64,000 nucleotides of DNA from Vreelandella malpeensis (GCF_020622355.1 NZ_WHVL01000005.1:248001-312000); one strand, 5' to 3'. Counted from the stretch's first letter, positions 43,765 through 56,037 are shown. Made by a program: numbers and translations. The notes: a model not told the origin generated them from the letters alone.

Positions 43765-45372
43765 ATGAGCACACTGACCAGCCAGATCAACCCGCGCAGC
43801 GAACAGTTTCAAGCCAACGACGCCGCGCTCAGAGCCGAGGTCGCCGCACTCCATGAGCTGACTGACGCCGTCTCGCAAGGCGGAGGAGCGAGTGCCCGCG
43901 AGCGCCACGAAAACCGCGGCAAGTTGTTTGTGCGCGACCGTATCGATCACCTGATCGACGAGGGCGCGCCCTTTCTCGAGTTCTCGGCGCTAGCCGCCCA
44001 CGGGGTGTACGAAAGCGACGTGCCTGCCGCCGGCGTGGTAACCGGCATCGGCCGGGTCAAGGGCGTGGAGTGCGTGATCGTCGCCAACGACGCCACGGTT
44101 AAGGGCGGCACCTACTTCCCGGTGACGGTGAAAAAACACCTGCGCGCTCAGGAGATCGCCCGCAAGCATCGCCTGCCGTGCCTCTATCTGGTCGACTCCG
44201 GCGGCGCCTTTCTGCCCCACCAGGACGAGGTCTTCCCGGATCGCGACCACTTCGGGCGCATTTTCTACAACCAGGCCACGATGTCCGCCGAGGGTATCCC
44301 GCAGATCGCCGTGGTGATGGGCTCCTGTACCGCCGGCGGCGCCTACGTGCCGGCCATGGCGGACGAGTCGATTATCGTGCGTGAACAGGGCACCATCTTT
44401 CTGGGCGGCCCGCCTTTGGTAAAGGCGGCCACCGGCGAGAGCATCAGCGCCGAAGCGCTGGGCGGCGCCGATGTACACGCCAAGGTGAGCGGCGTGGCGG
44501 ATCACTACGCCGAAAACGACATGCACGCGCTCCAGCTAGCGCGTCATTGTGTGGCGCGGCTCAACTGGCAAAAGCGCGGCAAGCTTGCCATGCAGCCCCC
44601 CGCCCCGCCAACACTCGACCCCGCGGAGCTTTACGGCATCGTCGGCACGGATTTGAAAAAGCCGTTCGACGTGCGCGAGGTGATCGGGCGTATCGTCGAT
44701 GGCTCCGAGTTCGATGAGTTCAAGCGCTACTACGGCGATACGCTCGTCACCGGTTTTGCCCATATTCACGGTCACCCGGTAGGGATCGTCGCCAACAACG
44801 GGGTGCTGTTCTCAGAAAGCGCGGTGAAAGGCGCGCACTTCATCGAGCTGTGTACGAAGCGTGGGGTGCCGCTGGTGTTTCTGCAGAACATCACCGGCTT
44901 CATGGTCGGTTCGAAATACGAGCATGAGGGCATCGCCAAGCACGGCGCCAAGCTCGTCACCGCCGTCGCCTGCGCCAAGGTGCCCAAGTTCACCGTGCTG
45001 ATCGGCGGAAGCTTCGGCGCCGGCAACTACGGTATGTGCGGGCGCGCTTATGACCCGAATCTTCTGTTCATGTGGCCCAACGCGCGCATCTCGGTGATGG
45101 GCGGCGAGCAGGCCGCCGGCGTGCTTGCTCAGGTCAAGCGCGAGCAGAACGAACGCGAAGGCCGGCGGTGGTCGGCGGAAGACGAAGAGGCGTTCAAGAA
45201 GCCCACTCGCGAGCAGTACGAGCGCCAGGGCCACCCTTTTTATGCCAGCGCCAGGCTCTGGGACGACGGCGTGATCGACCCGCTGCAGACCCGCGACGTA
45301 CTGGGGCTTTCTCTGGCCGCCGCCATGAACGCCGAGATCGAAGAGACGCGCTTCGGCGTGTTCAGGATGTGA
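43765..45372 (+). CDS. liuB: Methylcrotonyl-CoA carboxylase, beta (carboxyltransferase) subunit
   Basis: This 535-residue carboxyltransferase transfers CO2 from carboxybiotin on LiuD to 3-methylcrotonyl-CoA. Segments include [105 protein letters not shown] and [35 protein letters not shown]. Length is usual for the family (about 535). It follows liuA by 9 bp, with GAGGAGG in the gap, and precedes liuC by 4 bp. Confidence 0.96.
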   Translation: MSTLTSQINPRSEQFQANDAALRAEVAALHELTDAVSQGGGASARERHENRGKLFVRDRIDHLIDEGAPFLEFSALAAHGVYESDVPAAGVVTGIGRVKGVECVIVANDATVKGGTYFPVTVKKHLRAQEIARKHRLPCLYLVDSGGAFLPHQDEVFPDRDHFGRIFYNQATMSAEGIPQIAVVMGSCTAGGAYVPAMADESIIVREQGTIFLGGPPLVKAATGESISAEALGGADVHAKVSGVADHYAENDMHALQLARHCVARLNWQKRGKLAMQPPAPPTLDPAELYGIVGTDLKKPFDVREVIGRIVDGSEFDEFKRYYGDTLVTGFAHIHGHPVGIVANNGVLFSESAVKGAHFIELCTKRGVPLVFLQNITGFMVGSKYEHEGIAKHGAKLVTAVACAKVPKFTVLIGGSFGAGNYGMCGRAYDPNLLFMWPNARISVMGGEQAAGVLAQVKREQNEREGRRWSAEDEEAFKKPTREQYERQGHPFYASARLWDDGVIDPLQTRDVLGLSLAAAMNAEIEETRFGVFRM

Positions 45373-45376
45373 TGCC

Positions 45377-46206
45377 ATGAGTCATTTTACGAGCCAGTCG
45401 ATACTGACGATCAACAATGGGGTGGCACGTTTAAGCCTGAACCGCCCGGCAGTGCACAACGCCTTCGACGATCACCTGATCGCCGAGCTGACCGAGCACT
45501 TGCGGGGGCTGATCGAGCCCATCGAGCGCCAGGAGGTGCGGGTACTGGTGTTCGCCTCCGAGGGCAAAAGTTTCTCGGCGGGGGCGGATCTCAACTGGAT
45601 GAAGCGCATGGTCGACTACGGCCATGAGGAGAACCTTGCGGATTCGCGCAAGCTTTCTGATCTGATGCACCGTCTCGATACCCTGCCCTGCCCCACGCTT
45701 TGTCGCGTTCAGGGCGCGGCCTTCGGCGGCGCGGTGGGTCTGGCCGCCTGCTGTGATGTGGTCGTGGCCTCGAGTAGCGCGAAATTCTGCCTATCGGAAG
45801 TCAGGATCGGACTGTCTCCAGCGGTCATCAGTCCTTACGTGCAGCGCGCCATCGGCACCCGGCAGATGCGCCGCTATGCGCTGAGCGCAGAGGTGATCGA
45901 CGCCGACACGGCTCAGGCGCTTGGGCTCGTTCATCAGGTGGTCGAATCCGACGCACTGGACGAGGCGATCAAGGCGATGACTCAGACGCTTTTGAAGGGC
46001 TCGCCTCAAGCTCAGCGGGCAACCAAGGAACTGCTCGCCGAAGTGGGCCAATCGCCGGACTCCGACGCCACCCGCGAGCGCACCTGCCAGACCATTGCCA
46101 CGCTTCGCGCAAGCGACGAGGGCCAGGAGGGACTTGCGAGCTTTTTCGACAAGCGTTTGCCTGTCTGGGCAGTGCAGGATGATACCGATCACGCCGGGGA
46201 GCGCTC

Positions 46207-46210
<4 letters not shown>
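45377..46210 (+). CDS. liuC: Methylglutaconyl-CoA hydratase
   Basis: This 277-residue crotonase-fold enzyme is predicted to hydrate 3-methylglutaconyl-CoA to HMG-CoA. It has VFASEGKSFSAGADLNWMKRM (oxyanion hole and AU-binding-protein type signature) and GAAFGGAVGLAACCDVVVASSSAKFCLSEVRIGLSPAVISPYV. It lies between the two carboxylase subunits, as in pseudomonad liu operons. Its stop overlaps the liuD start by 4 bp. Confidence 0.93.
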
Positions 46211-48242
<2,032 letters not shown>

Positions 48243-48246
<4 letters not shown>

Positions 48247-49145
48247 CACTGCCCCAACGCGTACGTCTGGTCGAAATGGCCCCGCGGGACGGGCTGCAGA
48301 ACGAGCCCGGTGAGGTGGTGGCTACGGACATCAAGATCGAGCTGATCGAGCGCTTGGCCCGGGCGGGACTCACCCACATCGAGGCGACAAGCTTCGTCTC
48401 GCCCAAGTGGGTGCCGCAAATGGGTGACGCCCGAGAGGTGATGGCGGGCCTTCAGCGCGCGCCGAACGTGACCTACTCGGCGCTGACCCCGAACCTGAAA
48501 GGGCTCGAGAACGCGCTGGAAGCCCGGGTGAGCCAGGTCGCGGTGTTCGCCGCCGCTTCTGAAGCGTTCTCGAAAAAGAACATCAACTGCTCGATCGACG
48601 AGTCGCTTGCGCGCTTCGAGCCGATGATGGCCCGCGCCTTTGATGCCAAGGTGCGCGTGCGCGGCTACGTCTCCTGTGTGCTGGGCTGTCCTTACGAGGG
48701 CGAGATCACCCCGCGCCAGGTCGCCCGGGTGGCAAAAGCGTTATATGAGATGGGCTGTTTCGAGGTGTCGCTTGGCGACACCATCGGCGTGGGCACGCCA
48801 CTGGCGGCCCGGCGGATGATCGACGAGGTTGCGCGCGTGGTGCCCGTCGAGCACCTGGCAGCGCACTTTCACGACACCTACGGCATGGCGATCGCCAACC
48901 TTTTTGCCGTGCTCGAACAGGGCGTGGCGGTAATCGATGCTTCGACCGGGGGTCTCGGCGGCTGCCCTTATGCCAAGGGGGCCTCCGGCAATGTGGCAAT
49001 GGAGGACGTGCTCTACCTGCTCGAGGGACTGGGTATCGAGACCGGCGTGGACCTGGCCGCGGTGGTCGAGACCGGCGAGTGGATCAGTGGGAAACTTGGC
49101 CGCGAAAGCGCCTCCCGCGTCGCCAGGGCGATGAGCGCGCGCTGA
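48243..49145 (+). CDS. liuE: Hydroxymethylglutaryl-CoA lyase
   Basis: This 300-residue TIM-barrel enzyme cleaves HMG-CoA to acetyl-CoA and acetoacetate, ending leucine breakdown. Segments include [19 protein letters not shown] (metal ligand Asp), [18 protein letters not shown] and [50 protein letters not shown] (His ligands) and [24 protein letters not shown] (active-site Cys loop) complete the set. The ATG overlaps the liuD stop. No acetoacetyl-CoA synthetase or transferase is clearly present downstream, unless the next gene serves that purpose. Confidence 0.96.
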
Positions 49146-49197
49146 ATTATCAATACATCAACCTGTGAATCCGACAACAACAATCAGGAGAGACACC

Positions 49198-50907
49198 ATG
49201 GTGCCGAAGATGCCCACGCTTCCCAGTTACACCAGCAGCGTCGCCGACAAGCCGCTGCTGGGCATGACCATCGGCGACAAGTTCGACCAGATCGCCGCCC
49301 AGTACCCGGATAACGATGCGCTGATCGTGCTGCATCAGAACGTGCACTGGAGCTATCGCCAGTTTCACGAGGAGGTCAATCGCTGCGCCCGGGCGCTACT
49401 GGCTTTGGGGGTTCAGCGCGGCGACCGAGTCGGCATCTGGGCACCCAACTGCAGCGAGTGGGCGCTGACCCAGTTTGCCACCGCCAAGATCGGCGCGATT
49501 CTGGTCAACATCAACCCGGCCTACCGCACCAGCGAGCTGGACTACGCGCTGAATCAGTCCGGCGCGCGCTTTCTGATCTGTGCCGACCGCTTCAAGAGCG
49601 CCGATTACCGCGCCATGCTCAATGAACTCGCCCCGGAGCTTCAACGCTGCGAGCCGGGCGAGCTTCGCTCGCAGCGTCTTTCAAAGCTCGAGTGCGTGGT
49701 GAATCTGAGCGATGAGCGCCACCCGGGCATGTGGCGCTGGCAGGACATGCTCGGTGAGGCGGACCGGGTCGAACAGAGCACGCTCGATACGCTTCAGGCC
49801 ACACTTCAATTCGACGACCCGATCAACATCCAGTACACCTCCGGCACCACCGGCTTTCCCAAGGGCGCGACGCTTTCGCATCACAACATTCTCAACAACG
49901 GCTTCTTCGTCGCCGAGAGCATGGGGTTCACCTCAAGAGACCGGCTGGTGATTCCGGTGCCGCTTTACCACTGCTTCGGTATGGTGATGGGCAACCTGGG
50001 CTGCATGACCCATGGTGCTGCGATGATCTACCCCAGCGAAGGTTTCGATGCCGGTCAGGTGCTCAAGGCGGTGCACGAACAGCGCGCCACGGCGCTTTAT
50101 GGCGTGCCCACCATGTTTCTCGCCGAGCTCGAACACGCGGAGTTCGCTGCAACTGACTTTTCAATGCTTCGCACCGGCATCATGGCGGGCTCGATCTGCC
50201 CGGCGGCGGTGATGAAGCAGGTGATCGAGAAGATGAACATGAAAGGCGTGCAGATCGCCTACGGCATGACCGAAACGAGCCCCGTCTCCGCCCAGACCGG
50301 CGCCGATGACAGCATCGATAAGCGCGTCTCCACCGTGGGCCGTACCCAGCCGCACCTGGAGAGCAAGATCATCGACCCGGGAAGCGGCGCCGTGCTGCCG
50401 CGGGGTGAGATCGGCGAGCTCTGCACCCGCGGCTACAGCGTGATGCTCAAGTACTGGAACAACGAGCAGGCAACGAGTGATGCCATCGACAGCGCCGGCT
50501 GGATGCACACCGGCGACCTTGCGACCATGGACGACGAGGGGTATCTGCAAATCGTCGGGCGCATCAAGGATATGGTGATTCGCGGCGGCGAGAACGTCTA
50601 CCCCAAGGAGGTCGAGGAGTTTCTCTATACCCATCCGGCCGTGGCCGATGTGCAGGTGACCGGCGTGCCGGACGAGAAGTACGGCGAGGAGCTGATTGCC
50701 TGGGTGCGGCTCACCGCCGATGCGGGGGAAATCACCGGCGAAGACCTGCGCGCGTTCTGCAAGGACAAGATCACCCACTTCAAGATCCCGCGCTATTTCA
50801 AGTTCGTCGACGAATTCCCGATGACGGTGACCGGCAAGATCCAGAAGTTCAGAATGCGCGAGATTTCCACCGAAGAGCTGGGGCTCGATCGAGCAACGCT
50901 ATCGTGA
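49198..50907 (+). CDS. AMP-forming acyl-CoA synthetase of the liu operon
   Basis: This 569-residue ANL-superfamily ligase activates a carboxylic acid via acyl-AMP. Motifs are [18 protein letters not shown] (P-loop A3), [12 protein letters not shown] (A5), [41 protein letters not shown] (A7-A8) and the C-terminal [11 protein letters not shown] lysine. The wording is that of medium/branched fatty-acyl-CoA synthetases rather than acetoacetyl-CoA synthetase. It may therefore activate isovalerate or similar acids to feed liuA; the substrate is inferred. CAGGAGAGACACC precedes the ATG at 49198; a GTG at 49165 is less likely. It lies 52 bp after liuE and overlaps the methyltransferase by 4 bp. Confidence 0.88.
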   Translation: MVPKMPTLPSYTSSVADKPLLGMTIGDKFDQIAAQYPDNDALIVLHQNVHWSYRQFHEEVNRCARALLALGVQRGDRVGIWAPNCSEWALTQFATAKIGAILVNINPAYRTSELDYALNQSGARFLICADRFKSADYRAMLNELAPELQRCEPGELRSQRLSKLECVVNLSDERHPGMWRWQDMLGEADRVEQSTLDTLQATLQFDDPINIQYTSGTTGFPKGATLSHHNILNNGFFVAESMGFTSRDRLVIPVPLYHCFGMVMGNLGCMTHGAAMIYPSEGFDAGQVLKAVHEQRATALYGVPTMFLAELEHAEFAATDFSMLRTGIMAGSICPAAVMKQVIEKMNMKGVQIAYGMTETSPVSAQTGADDSIDKRVSTVGRTQPHLESKIIDPGSGAVLPRGEIGELCTRGYSVMLKYWNNEQATSDAIDSAGWMHTGDLATMDDEGYLQIVGRIKDMVIRGGENVYPKEVEEFLYTHPAVADVQVTGVPDEKYGEELIAWVRLTADAGEITGEDLRAFCKDKITHFKIPRYFKFVDEFPMTVTGKIQKFRMREISTEELGLDRATLS

Positions 50908-51719
50908 GCCTCTCGCGCGGGCTCGCCGATCACTACCACCAAGCGCTTCGCGACGAAGAGGTGCTCGCGCAGATCAAGCGCCACTATCCGGGCGGCGCCA
51001 CCTCCTACCAGCTGGCCCCGCTCGATCAACTGCATATCGGCGGGCTCGCGGCGTCCAACCGGCTGTTCGATCACCTCGACCCTATCGAGCACCCGTATGT
51101 GCTGGATATCGGCGCGGGGCTTGGCGGGCTCGTGCGCCTGGGCGCCTCGCGGGGCTTCACGATGACGGGGCTGGATATCACTCATCGTTTCGGTGCACTG
51201 AGCGAGGGCATCAAACGCCTCTGTACGCCGCACCATGACTACGCAGTGGTCACCGGCGACGCCCGCCACCTGCCCTTTCGACGCCATAGCTTCGATGCGG
51301 TGATCTTCCAGCACAGCCTGATGAACATGCCGGAACCACGGGCCGTGCTCGAACAGGCGTACCGCGTACTGCGCCCCGGCGGCAAGCTGATACTGCACGA
51401 GCTGACCCGAGGCGATGGCGTGTCACTGCGCTACCCGGTTCCCTGGGCAACCTGCGCCGAGCACTCGCACCTGCTGTCGCTCGAGACGCTTTTAACACAG
51501 CTGAAGGTTTGTGGGTTCGATCAGTTGCAAGTGGAGAACCTGAGCGACGCGGCCCGCGCATGGCGTGCCCGCCAGCGCGATAAGGAGCGCGACGTATCGG
51601 CGCCGGTGCTGTCGCCCCACTGGGTATTCGGCGAGCGCTTCAAGGCAATGAGCGAGAACTTGCTCGAAAACTTGACCCGTCGCGCGATTGAAGTGGTCGA
51701 AATCCGCGGGCGTTGCTAA
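50904..51719 (+). CDS. Class I SAM-dependent methyltransferase coupled to the acyl-CoA synthetase gene
   Basis: The 271-residue protein starts at a GTG that overlaps the synthetase stop (GTGA). The Rossmann-like SAM fold has motif [18 protein letters not shown] (about residues 60-78), then LDITHRF (acidic ribose contact), and [28 protein letters not shown] (motifs II-III). [14 protein letters not shown] completes it. The N-terminal part ([38 protein letters not shown]) resembles small-molecule methyltransferases such as the sarcosine/dimethylglycine or tocopherol types, but I cannot assign a substrate. Its coupling to a catabolic operon is unusual. It is cytosolic, with no signal sequence. 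Confidence 0.82.
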   Translation: MSLSRGLADHYHQALRDEEVLAQIKRHYPGGATSYQLAPLDQLHIGGLAASNRLFDHLDPIEHPYVLDIGAGLGGLVRLGASRGFTMTGLDITHRFGALSEGIKRLCTPHHDYAVVTGDARHLPFRRHSFDAVIFQHSLMNMPEPRAVLEQAYRVLRPGGKLILHELTRGDGVSLRYPVPWATCAEHSHLLSLETLLTQLKVCGFDQLQVENLSDAARAWRARQRDKERDVSAPVLSPHWVFGERFKAMSENLLENLTRRAIEVVEIRGRC

Positions 51720-51756
51720 TCTTGAGGGGGACTTGGCTTTTACAAAGGACATAACA

Positions 51757-52344
51757 ATGCCAACACAGCGCTTGGCAAGCACCCTTCTCTGCGGCGTGCT
51801 CGGCAGCACGGTATCGTTTTGCAGCCTGGCCAATGATTCAATCTACCTGAGCACCGAGCTACCCACCTTGGCCTACACGACCCCGGAAAGCGAGATGATG
51901 GCGCTCGACAACGGCGTAGTGATCGAGGGCAGCAACCTCAACAGCGTGGATAGCTACACCTCCGGCTTTCGCCTCACCGCCGGCTTCACTCCCTGGCGCA
52001 CCACTCAGTTCGATATCGGCGCCGAGATCGCCTATCGCGAAAGCGAGGAAGTCTTCACCTCTTCGAGCGTGACCCCGCTCATCCAGGACACCTTGAGCCT
52101 CGGTGGCGCGCTGGTCGCCGGACTCCGGATGGGCGCCTTCAGCGTCTATGCGAAGTCCGGCCTTACCGAGTGGCGTGGGCAGAGCGACACCACCGGCAGC
52201 GAAGGCGGCACCGCCATGCTGCAAGGTTTCGGCGCCACTGTGACCGTCAAGCGCCTGGTCAGCCGACTGGAGTACGAGCGCATCGACAACCCCATGCTCA
52301 GTCATTTGAATCAGCTGAACGCTTCGATTCATATGCCGTTCTAG
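51757..52344 (+). CDS. Predicted outer-membrane beta-barrel protein
   Basis: The 195-residue protein has a signal peptide (PTQRLASTLLCGVLGSTVSFCSLAND, cleavage near residue 27). Alternating beta strands follow (GFRLTAGFTPWRTTQFDIGAEIAYRE, LGGALVAGLRMGAFSVYAKSGLTEW, GFGATVTVKRLVSRLEYERI). It ends in phenylalanine after SIHMPF, the typical last-strand signal for outer-membrane assembly. It looks like an 8-stranded OmpW/OmpA-barrel-like protein without a further domain. I chose the ATG at 51757 since AAAGGAC precedes it. Its 3' end overlaps the convergent antiporter gene by 47 bp. Function is unknown. Confidence 0.75.
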   Translation: MPTQRLASTLLCGVLGSTVSFCSLANDSIYLSTELPTLAYTTPESEMMALDNGVVIEGSNLNSVDSYTSGFRLTAGFTPWRTTQFDIGAEIAYRESEEVFTSSSVTPLIQDTLSLGGALVAGLRMGAFSVYAKSGLTEWRGQSDTTGSEGGTAMLQGFGATVTVKRLVSRLEYERIDNPMLSHLNQLNASIHMPF

Positions 52345-54229
52345 CCTCTGGTTCCATCGCTTCCAACGGCGCGGTCCATAGCGGTACGTCCTCCTTCTGC
52401 GGCTCGCCCTCCTGCTCGTTCATGGCTTTGCTCAGCGCCTCTTCCAGACGCCTAAACAGCTCCCCGTAGCGGCGGCTGAAGCGCTGGCCGCCTTCGATCT
52501 CCTTCCAGGCTTCGAACAGCTCGGCGTCATGCAAATCTTCTTTCTGCACGAACGACCAGGCCAACTGCTTGGCGCGCAGCGGATGAGTGCCCAGCGCGGT
52601 GAGCGCGTGGCTGCCGAGCTCCAGCGCCGAGTGGTAGGTTTCGCTGACCACATCGTCCGCGCCGGCCTCGCGCAGGCGATAGCCATGGCCGCGATCGAAG
52701 GCCCGGGCCAGCACCCAGACGTTGGGGTGAAAGCGCTTGACGTGCTGCACCATCTGCACCGCACGCTCCAGATCGTCGATCGCCACCACCAGCAGCCGCG
52801 CCTTGTCGATACCGGCGCGGTCGAGTAGATCCGAGCGGCTGGCATCGCCGAAGAAGCTCTTGATGTTGATGCGCCGGGCGTTCTCGATCTGGCTGAGTTC
52901 GAGATCCAGCGCCACCAGCGGCACATCGTTGGCGCGCAGCAGCCGACAGACGATCTGACCGAAGCGCCCGGCACCGGCGACGATCACCGGCGACTGTTCG
53001 TCGAACTCGTCCGCCTCGCGGGTCTGCTTGTTCGCCCGGTAGCGCGGCAGTACCACTTTGTCGAAGACGATGAACAGAAGCGGCGTCACGAACATGGAGA
53101 AAGCGACCACCAGGCTCAAGAGCTCGCCGAGCTCCGCGCCAATCACGCTGTTCTGGCGGCTGTAGGTCAAGAGCACGAAACCGAACTCGCCAGCCTGCGC
53201 CAGACTGAGCGTCAGAAGCCAGCCGTTACTGCCGCGGATGCCAAAGGCGAAGGCGAGCGCGATCAGCACCGCCGCCTTGACGGCAATCACACCGAGTCCC
53301 AGCACTACGACTACCCACCACTCGCTGGCCAGCACGTCGAAATTGATGCCGGCTCCCACGGTCATGAAAAAAAGCCCCAGCAAGAGTCCCTTGAAGGGCT
53401 CGATATTGGCCTCGAGCTCGTGCTTGAACTCGCTGTTGGCAAGCACCACGCCTGCCAGAAAGGCGCCGAGCGCCGGCGACAGGTTGACCAGGCTCATCAG
53501 CGCGGCGATGCCGATCACCAGCATCAGGGCAGCGGCGGTGAACACCTCGCGTAGCCCCGAGCCCACCACGAAGCGAAACAGCCACGGCCCGAGAAAGTAG
53601 CCTGCACCGATCACAAGTCCGATGGCGCCGACCACCACCAGTGCGTGAGCCCAACCGGGCATGCTCGAGACCAGATCGACGTCGTGGCCCGATTGGCCCG
53701 CCCCCGCATCGATGCCGGAGATCGCCAGCAGCGGAATCAGCGCCAGAATGGGAATCACCGCCATGTCCTGGAACAATAAAATGGAAAAGGCACTGCGCCC
53801 GCCCTCGGTGCCGGTCAGGCCTTTCTCGTTCAGGGTCTGCAGCACGATGGCGGTAGACGAAAGCGCAAGAATCAGCCCTACCACGAGCGAGGTCTGCCAG
53901 GCCAAACCCAGAATCCAGCCGATCAGCCCGCCAGCGGCGGCACTGAGCGCCACCTGCAGCCCGCCCAGGCCCAGAAGGCGCACCCGCATCGCCCAGAGGC
54001 TCCTGGGGTCGAGCTCCATGCCCACCAGAAACAGCATCATCACCACGCCGAACTCGGCGAAGTGCTGGATGGTGTCGGTTTCGTGACCCACCAGCCCGAG
54101 GGTGGGACCGATCACCACGCCGGCGACCAGGTAACCCAGCACCGAACCGAGCCCGAAGCGCTTGGCGAGCGGTACGGCGATGACTGCTGCCAGCAGGTAG
54201 ATGAAGGCCTGAATGAAGTAGTGAGTCAT
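52298..54229 (-). CDS. Kef-type (CPA2) cation:proton antiporter with RCK domain
   Basis: This 643-residue inner-membrane protein has about 12-13 helices (residues 1-385). The CPA2 core has GYLVAGVVIGPTLGLVG and FLVGMELDPRSLW. A cytosolic RCK/TrkA-N domain follows, with the Rossmann motif VIVAGAGRFGQIVCRLL (about 415) and FFGDASRSDLLDRAGI. The C-terminal tail is helical, charged and about 90 residues long. KefB and KefC are glutathione-gated K+ efflux systems of 600-620 residues, and this is the same architecture. No KefF/KefG-like ancillary gene is adjacent. The ATG at 54229 is used because the first helix starts there. It is divergent from trpR. Confidence 0.87.
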   Translation of the reverse strand: MTHYFIQAFIYLLAAVIAVPLAKRFGLGSVLGYLVAGVVIGPTLGLVGHETDTIQHFAEFGVVMMLFLVGMELDPRSLWAMRVRLLGLGGLQVALSAAAGGLIGWILGLAWQTSLVVGLILALSSTAIVLQTLNEKGLTGTEGGRSAFSILLFQDMAVIPILALIPLLAISGIDAGAGQSGHDVDLVSSMPGWAHALVVVGAIGLVIGAGYFLGPWLFRFVVGSGLREVFTAAALMLVIGIAALMSLVNLSPALGAFLAGVVLANSEFKHELEANIEPFKGLLLGLFFMTVGAGINFDVLASEWWVVVVLGLGVIAVKAAVLIALAFAFGIRGSNGWLLTLSLAQAGEFGFVLLTYSRQNSVIGAELGELLSLVVAFSMFVTPLLFIVFDKVVLPRYRANKQTREADEFDEQSPVIVAGAGRFGQIVCRLLRANDVPLVALDLELSQIENARRINIKSFFGDASRSDLLDRAGIDKARLLVVAIDDLERAVQMVQHVKRFHPNVWVLARAFDRGHGYRLREAGADDVVSETYHSALELGSHALTALGTHPLRAKQLAWSFVQKEDLHDAELFEAWKEIEGGQRFSRRYGELFRRLEEALSKAMNEQEGEPQKEDVPLWTAPLEAMEPEARTAYESKRSADSND

Positions 54230-54282
54230 GGACGTCCTCGGGTCGCGTTTCGTCAGTGAGAGCAGGGTGATCGACGCCACTA

Positions 54283-54326
54283 TTGACAGCGAATAGCAAT
54301 AAATTATGTACTAGTACGCTAGTACA
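54283..54326 (+). promoter_or_regulatory. trpR-trpE-trpG promoter with overlapping Trp-repressor operator
   Basis: A -35 TTGACA (54283-54288) and a -10 TATGTA (54305-54310) are 16 bp apart. Over the -10 and start point lies a perfect 20-bp palindrome at 54307-54326 made of TGTACTAG, the centre TACG, and CTAGTACA. The two CTAG half-sites are four bases apart, exactly as in the E. coli trp operators. TrpR encoded 36 bp downstream would block polymerase here when tryptophan is bound. Confidence 0.88.
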
Positions 54327-54349
54327 GTCCTGAAGAACAGTCCTGAAGA
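54324..54349 (+). repeat. Tandem 13-bp repeat in the trpR leader
   Basis: ACAGTCCTGAAGA occurs twice without a gap (54324-54336 and 54337-54349). The first copy shares its first three bases with the end of the operator. The second ends in the GAAGAGG that may serve as the trpR ribosome binding site. It may be a simple recent duplication; a regulatory role is not shown. Confidence 0.6.
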
Positions 54350-54361
54350 GGCGCACTGCGC

Positions 54362-54646
54362 ATGGCGACACGAGCCCCCGAACCGACACGGGATGAGGAG
54401 TACAGAGAGGCGCTGGTACACTATCTGCTCGCGGTGGACTCGCCCGCCGGCATGGACAGCGCTTTGGATAGCCTGCTAACGCCCTCAGAGTATCAGGAAA
54501 TCAGTAAACGGCTACAGATTTTCAAGCTTTTGAGCGAAGGCGTGGCGCAGCGCAAGATCGCCGAGACCCTGGGCGTGGGCATCGCCACGGTCTCTCGCGG
54601 CGCCCGTGCGTTCAACCCCCACTCGACCCACAAGGATCTCTCATGA
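54362..54646 (+). CDS. trpR: Trp operon repressor TrpR
   Basis: The 94-residue all-helical protein has the TrpR pattern: LLTPSEYQEISKRLQIFKLLSEGVAQRKIAETLGVGIATVSRGARAF. The helix-turn-helix is QRKIAETLGVGIATVSRG. The E. coli repressor has the same layout and is 108 residues long. It binds tryptophan as co-repressor. The gene is first in an operon with trpE and trpG, overlapping trpE by 4 bp (ATGA). The operator over its promoter implies autoregulation. Confidence 0.93.
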   Translation: MATRAPEPTRDEEYREALVHYLLAVDSPAGMDSALDSLLTPSEYQEISKRLQIFKLLSEGVAQRKIAETLGVGIATVSRGARAFNPHSTHKDLS

Positions 54647-56037
54647 GCGCCGGCCCCCAGCCTTTTACCCTGCCGCGCAAGCCTCACTACGTCACGCTTG
54701 CCGCCGACTGCGATTTCTTCGCGCTGTTCCAGAAGATCGAGCGCGCCTTCGACAACTGCTACATGCTGGAGTCGCTCGGTGAAGACAGCCACATGGCCCG
54801 CCACTCGATCATCGGCTTCGACCCGGAGTACCTGCTCTACGCCAACGGGCAGACCCTCTCCATCGAGCATCGCGATGGTGGCGCCGAGCATCACCAAAGC
54901 GCCAATCCCTACGAGCTTCTGCGATCCTTGATGCCCCAGAACATCATCTCGCGCAAGTACGCAGGCGGGCTTTCCGGCTATCTGGGTTACGACGCCATGC
55001 AGTACTTCGAGCCGTCGCTGTCGCTCAAGGCGAGCGACGACTTCGACACCTTCCGCTTCGGGCTCTACAAGGATGGGCTGATTCTCGACAAGATGACCGG
55101 CGAGGTCACCTATTTCTACTATGACCACAGCCGCTTCGAGTACCTGCAGGGGCTGATCGAATCACCCGAGCTCGCCCCCGGCGCGCTCAAGATCACCGCC
55201 CTCGGCGACACCATGACTCGCGAGCAGCACGCCCAGGCCGTGGCCAAGGTGAAACAGGATATCGTCGACGGCAAGGTGTTCCAGTGTGAGGTGGGCTTCA
55301 AGAAGCGCTTTCGCATCGAAGGCGATACCCTGGCGCTCTACGGGGAGCTGCGACGCATCAATCCCTCGCCGCAGATGTACTACGTGAAGTTCGGCGGACA
55401 GCGCCTGATCGGCGCAAGCCCGGAGCTTCTGTTTCGTCTGCGTCAGGGCGAGATGGAGACCTTTCCGCTCGCCGGCACCACCACCCGGGGCAAGACGCCT
55501 CAAGAAGACACCCGGCTTGCTCGGGCGCTTCTGAACGATCCGAAAGAGATCGCCGAACACAACATGATCGTCGATCTGCACCGCAACGACATCGGCCGGG
55601 TGGCGCGCTTCGGGACCGTCAAGGTGAGAAGCCTGATGGACATCAAGCGCTTCAGCCACGTGCAGCACATCTCCAGCGAAATCGTTGGCATCATCGACCA
55701 GAACGAGGACATGTTCACGGCACTCGCCAGCAACTTCCCCGCCGGCACGCTGACCGGCGCGCCCAAGATCGAGGCAATGAAGATCATCGACGCGCTTGAA
55801 ACCGATGGGCGTGGGCCCTACGGCGGCGCGGTGGGCCAGTTCTCCTTCAACGGCGACTGCACCTTCGCGATTCCGATTCGTACCGTGTTCGTCAACGGCG
55901 AGAACGCCTACGTGCAGACCTGCGGCGGCAACGTGTTCGATTCCAACGCCGAGGACGAGTACGAGGAGATCCGCCGCAAGTTTGCCGGCACGCGCAAGGC
56001 GCTGGCCCCCTTCATGGATACGGAGCGCCCTGCATGA
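54643..56037 (+). CDS. trpE: Anthranilate synthase component I
   Basis: The 464-residue chorismate-utilising enzyme converts chorismate and ammonia (from TrpG) to anthranilate. Near the N-terminus CYMLESLGEDSHMARHSIIGFDP corresponds to the LLES tryptophan-feedback site region. The catalytic C-terminal half has FPLAGTTTRGKTPQEDTRLA, EHNMIVDLHRNDIGRVARFG, FSHVQHISSEIVG, FPAGTLTGAPKIEAMKIIDALE and GPYGGAVGQFSFNGDC. The ending CGGNVFDSNAEDEYEEIRRKF differs somewhat from the usual AGAGIV...SDP wording, so it is a divergent branch. It is shorter than E. coli TrpE (520) but close to other bacterial forms. It is coupled by 4-bp overlaps to trpR and trpG. Confidence 0.92.
   Translation: MSAGPQPFTLPRKPHYVTLAADCDFFALFQKIERAFDNCYMLESLGEDSHMARHSIIGFDPEYLLYANGQTLSIEHRDGGAEHHQSANPYELLRSLMPQNIISRKYAGGLSGYLGYDAMQYFEPSLSLKASDDFDTFRFGLYKDGLILDKMTGEVTYFYYDHSRFEYLQGLIESPELAPGALKITALGDTMTREQHAQAVAKVKQDIVDGKVFQCEVGFKKRFRIEGDTLALYGELRRINPSPQMYYVKFGGQRLIGASPELLFRLRQGEMETFPLAGTTTRGKTPQEDTRLARALLNDPKEIAEHNMIVDLHRNDIGRVARFGTVKVRSLMDIKRFSHVQHISSEIVGIIDQNEDMFTALASNFPAGTLTGAPKIEAMKIIDALETDGRGPYGGAVGQFSFNGDCTFAIPIRTVFVNGENAYVQTCGGNVFDSNAEDEYEEIRRKFAGTRKALAPFMDTERPA

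Noticed and set aside
53226..54389. 387-codon minus-strand frame overlapping the Kef-type gene and trpR start
   Set aside because: It is another frame of the antiporter gene, with Arg/Gly-rich shadow composition and none of the membrane pattern.
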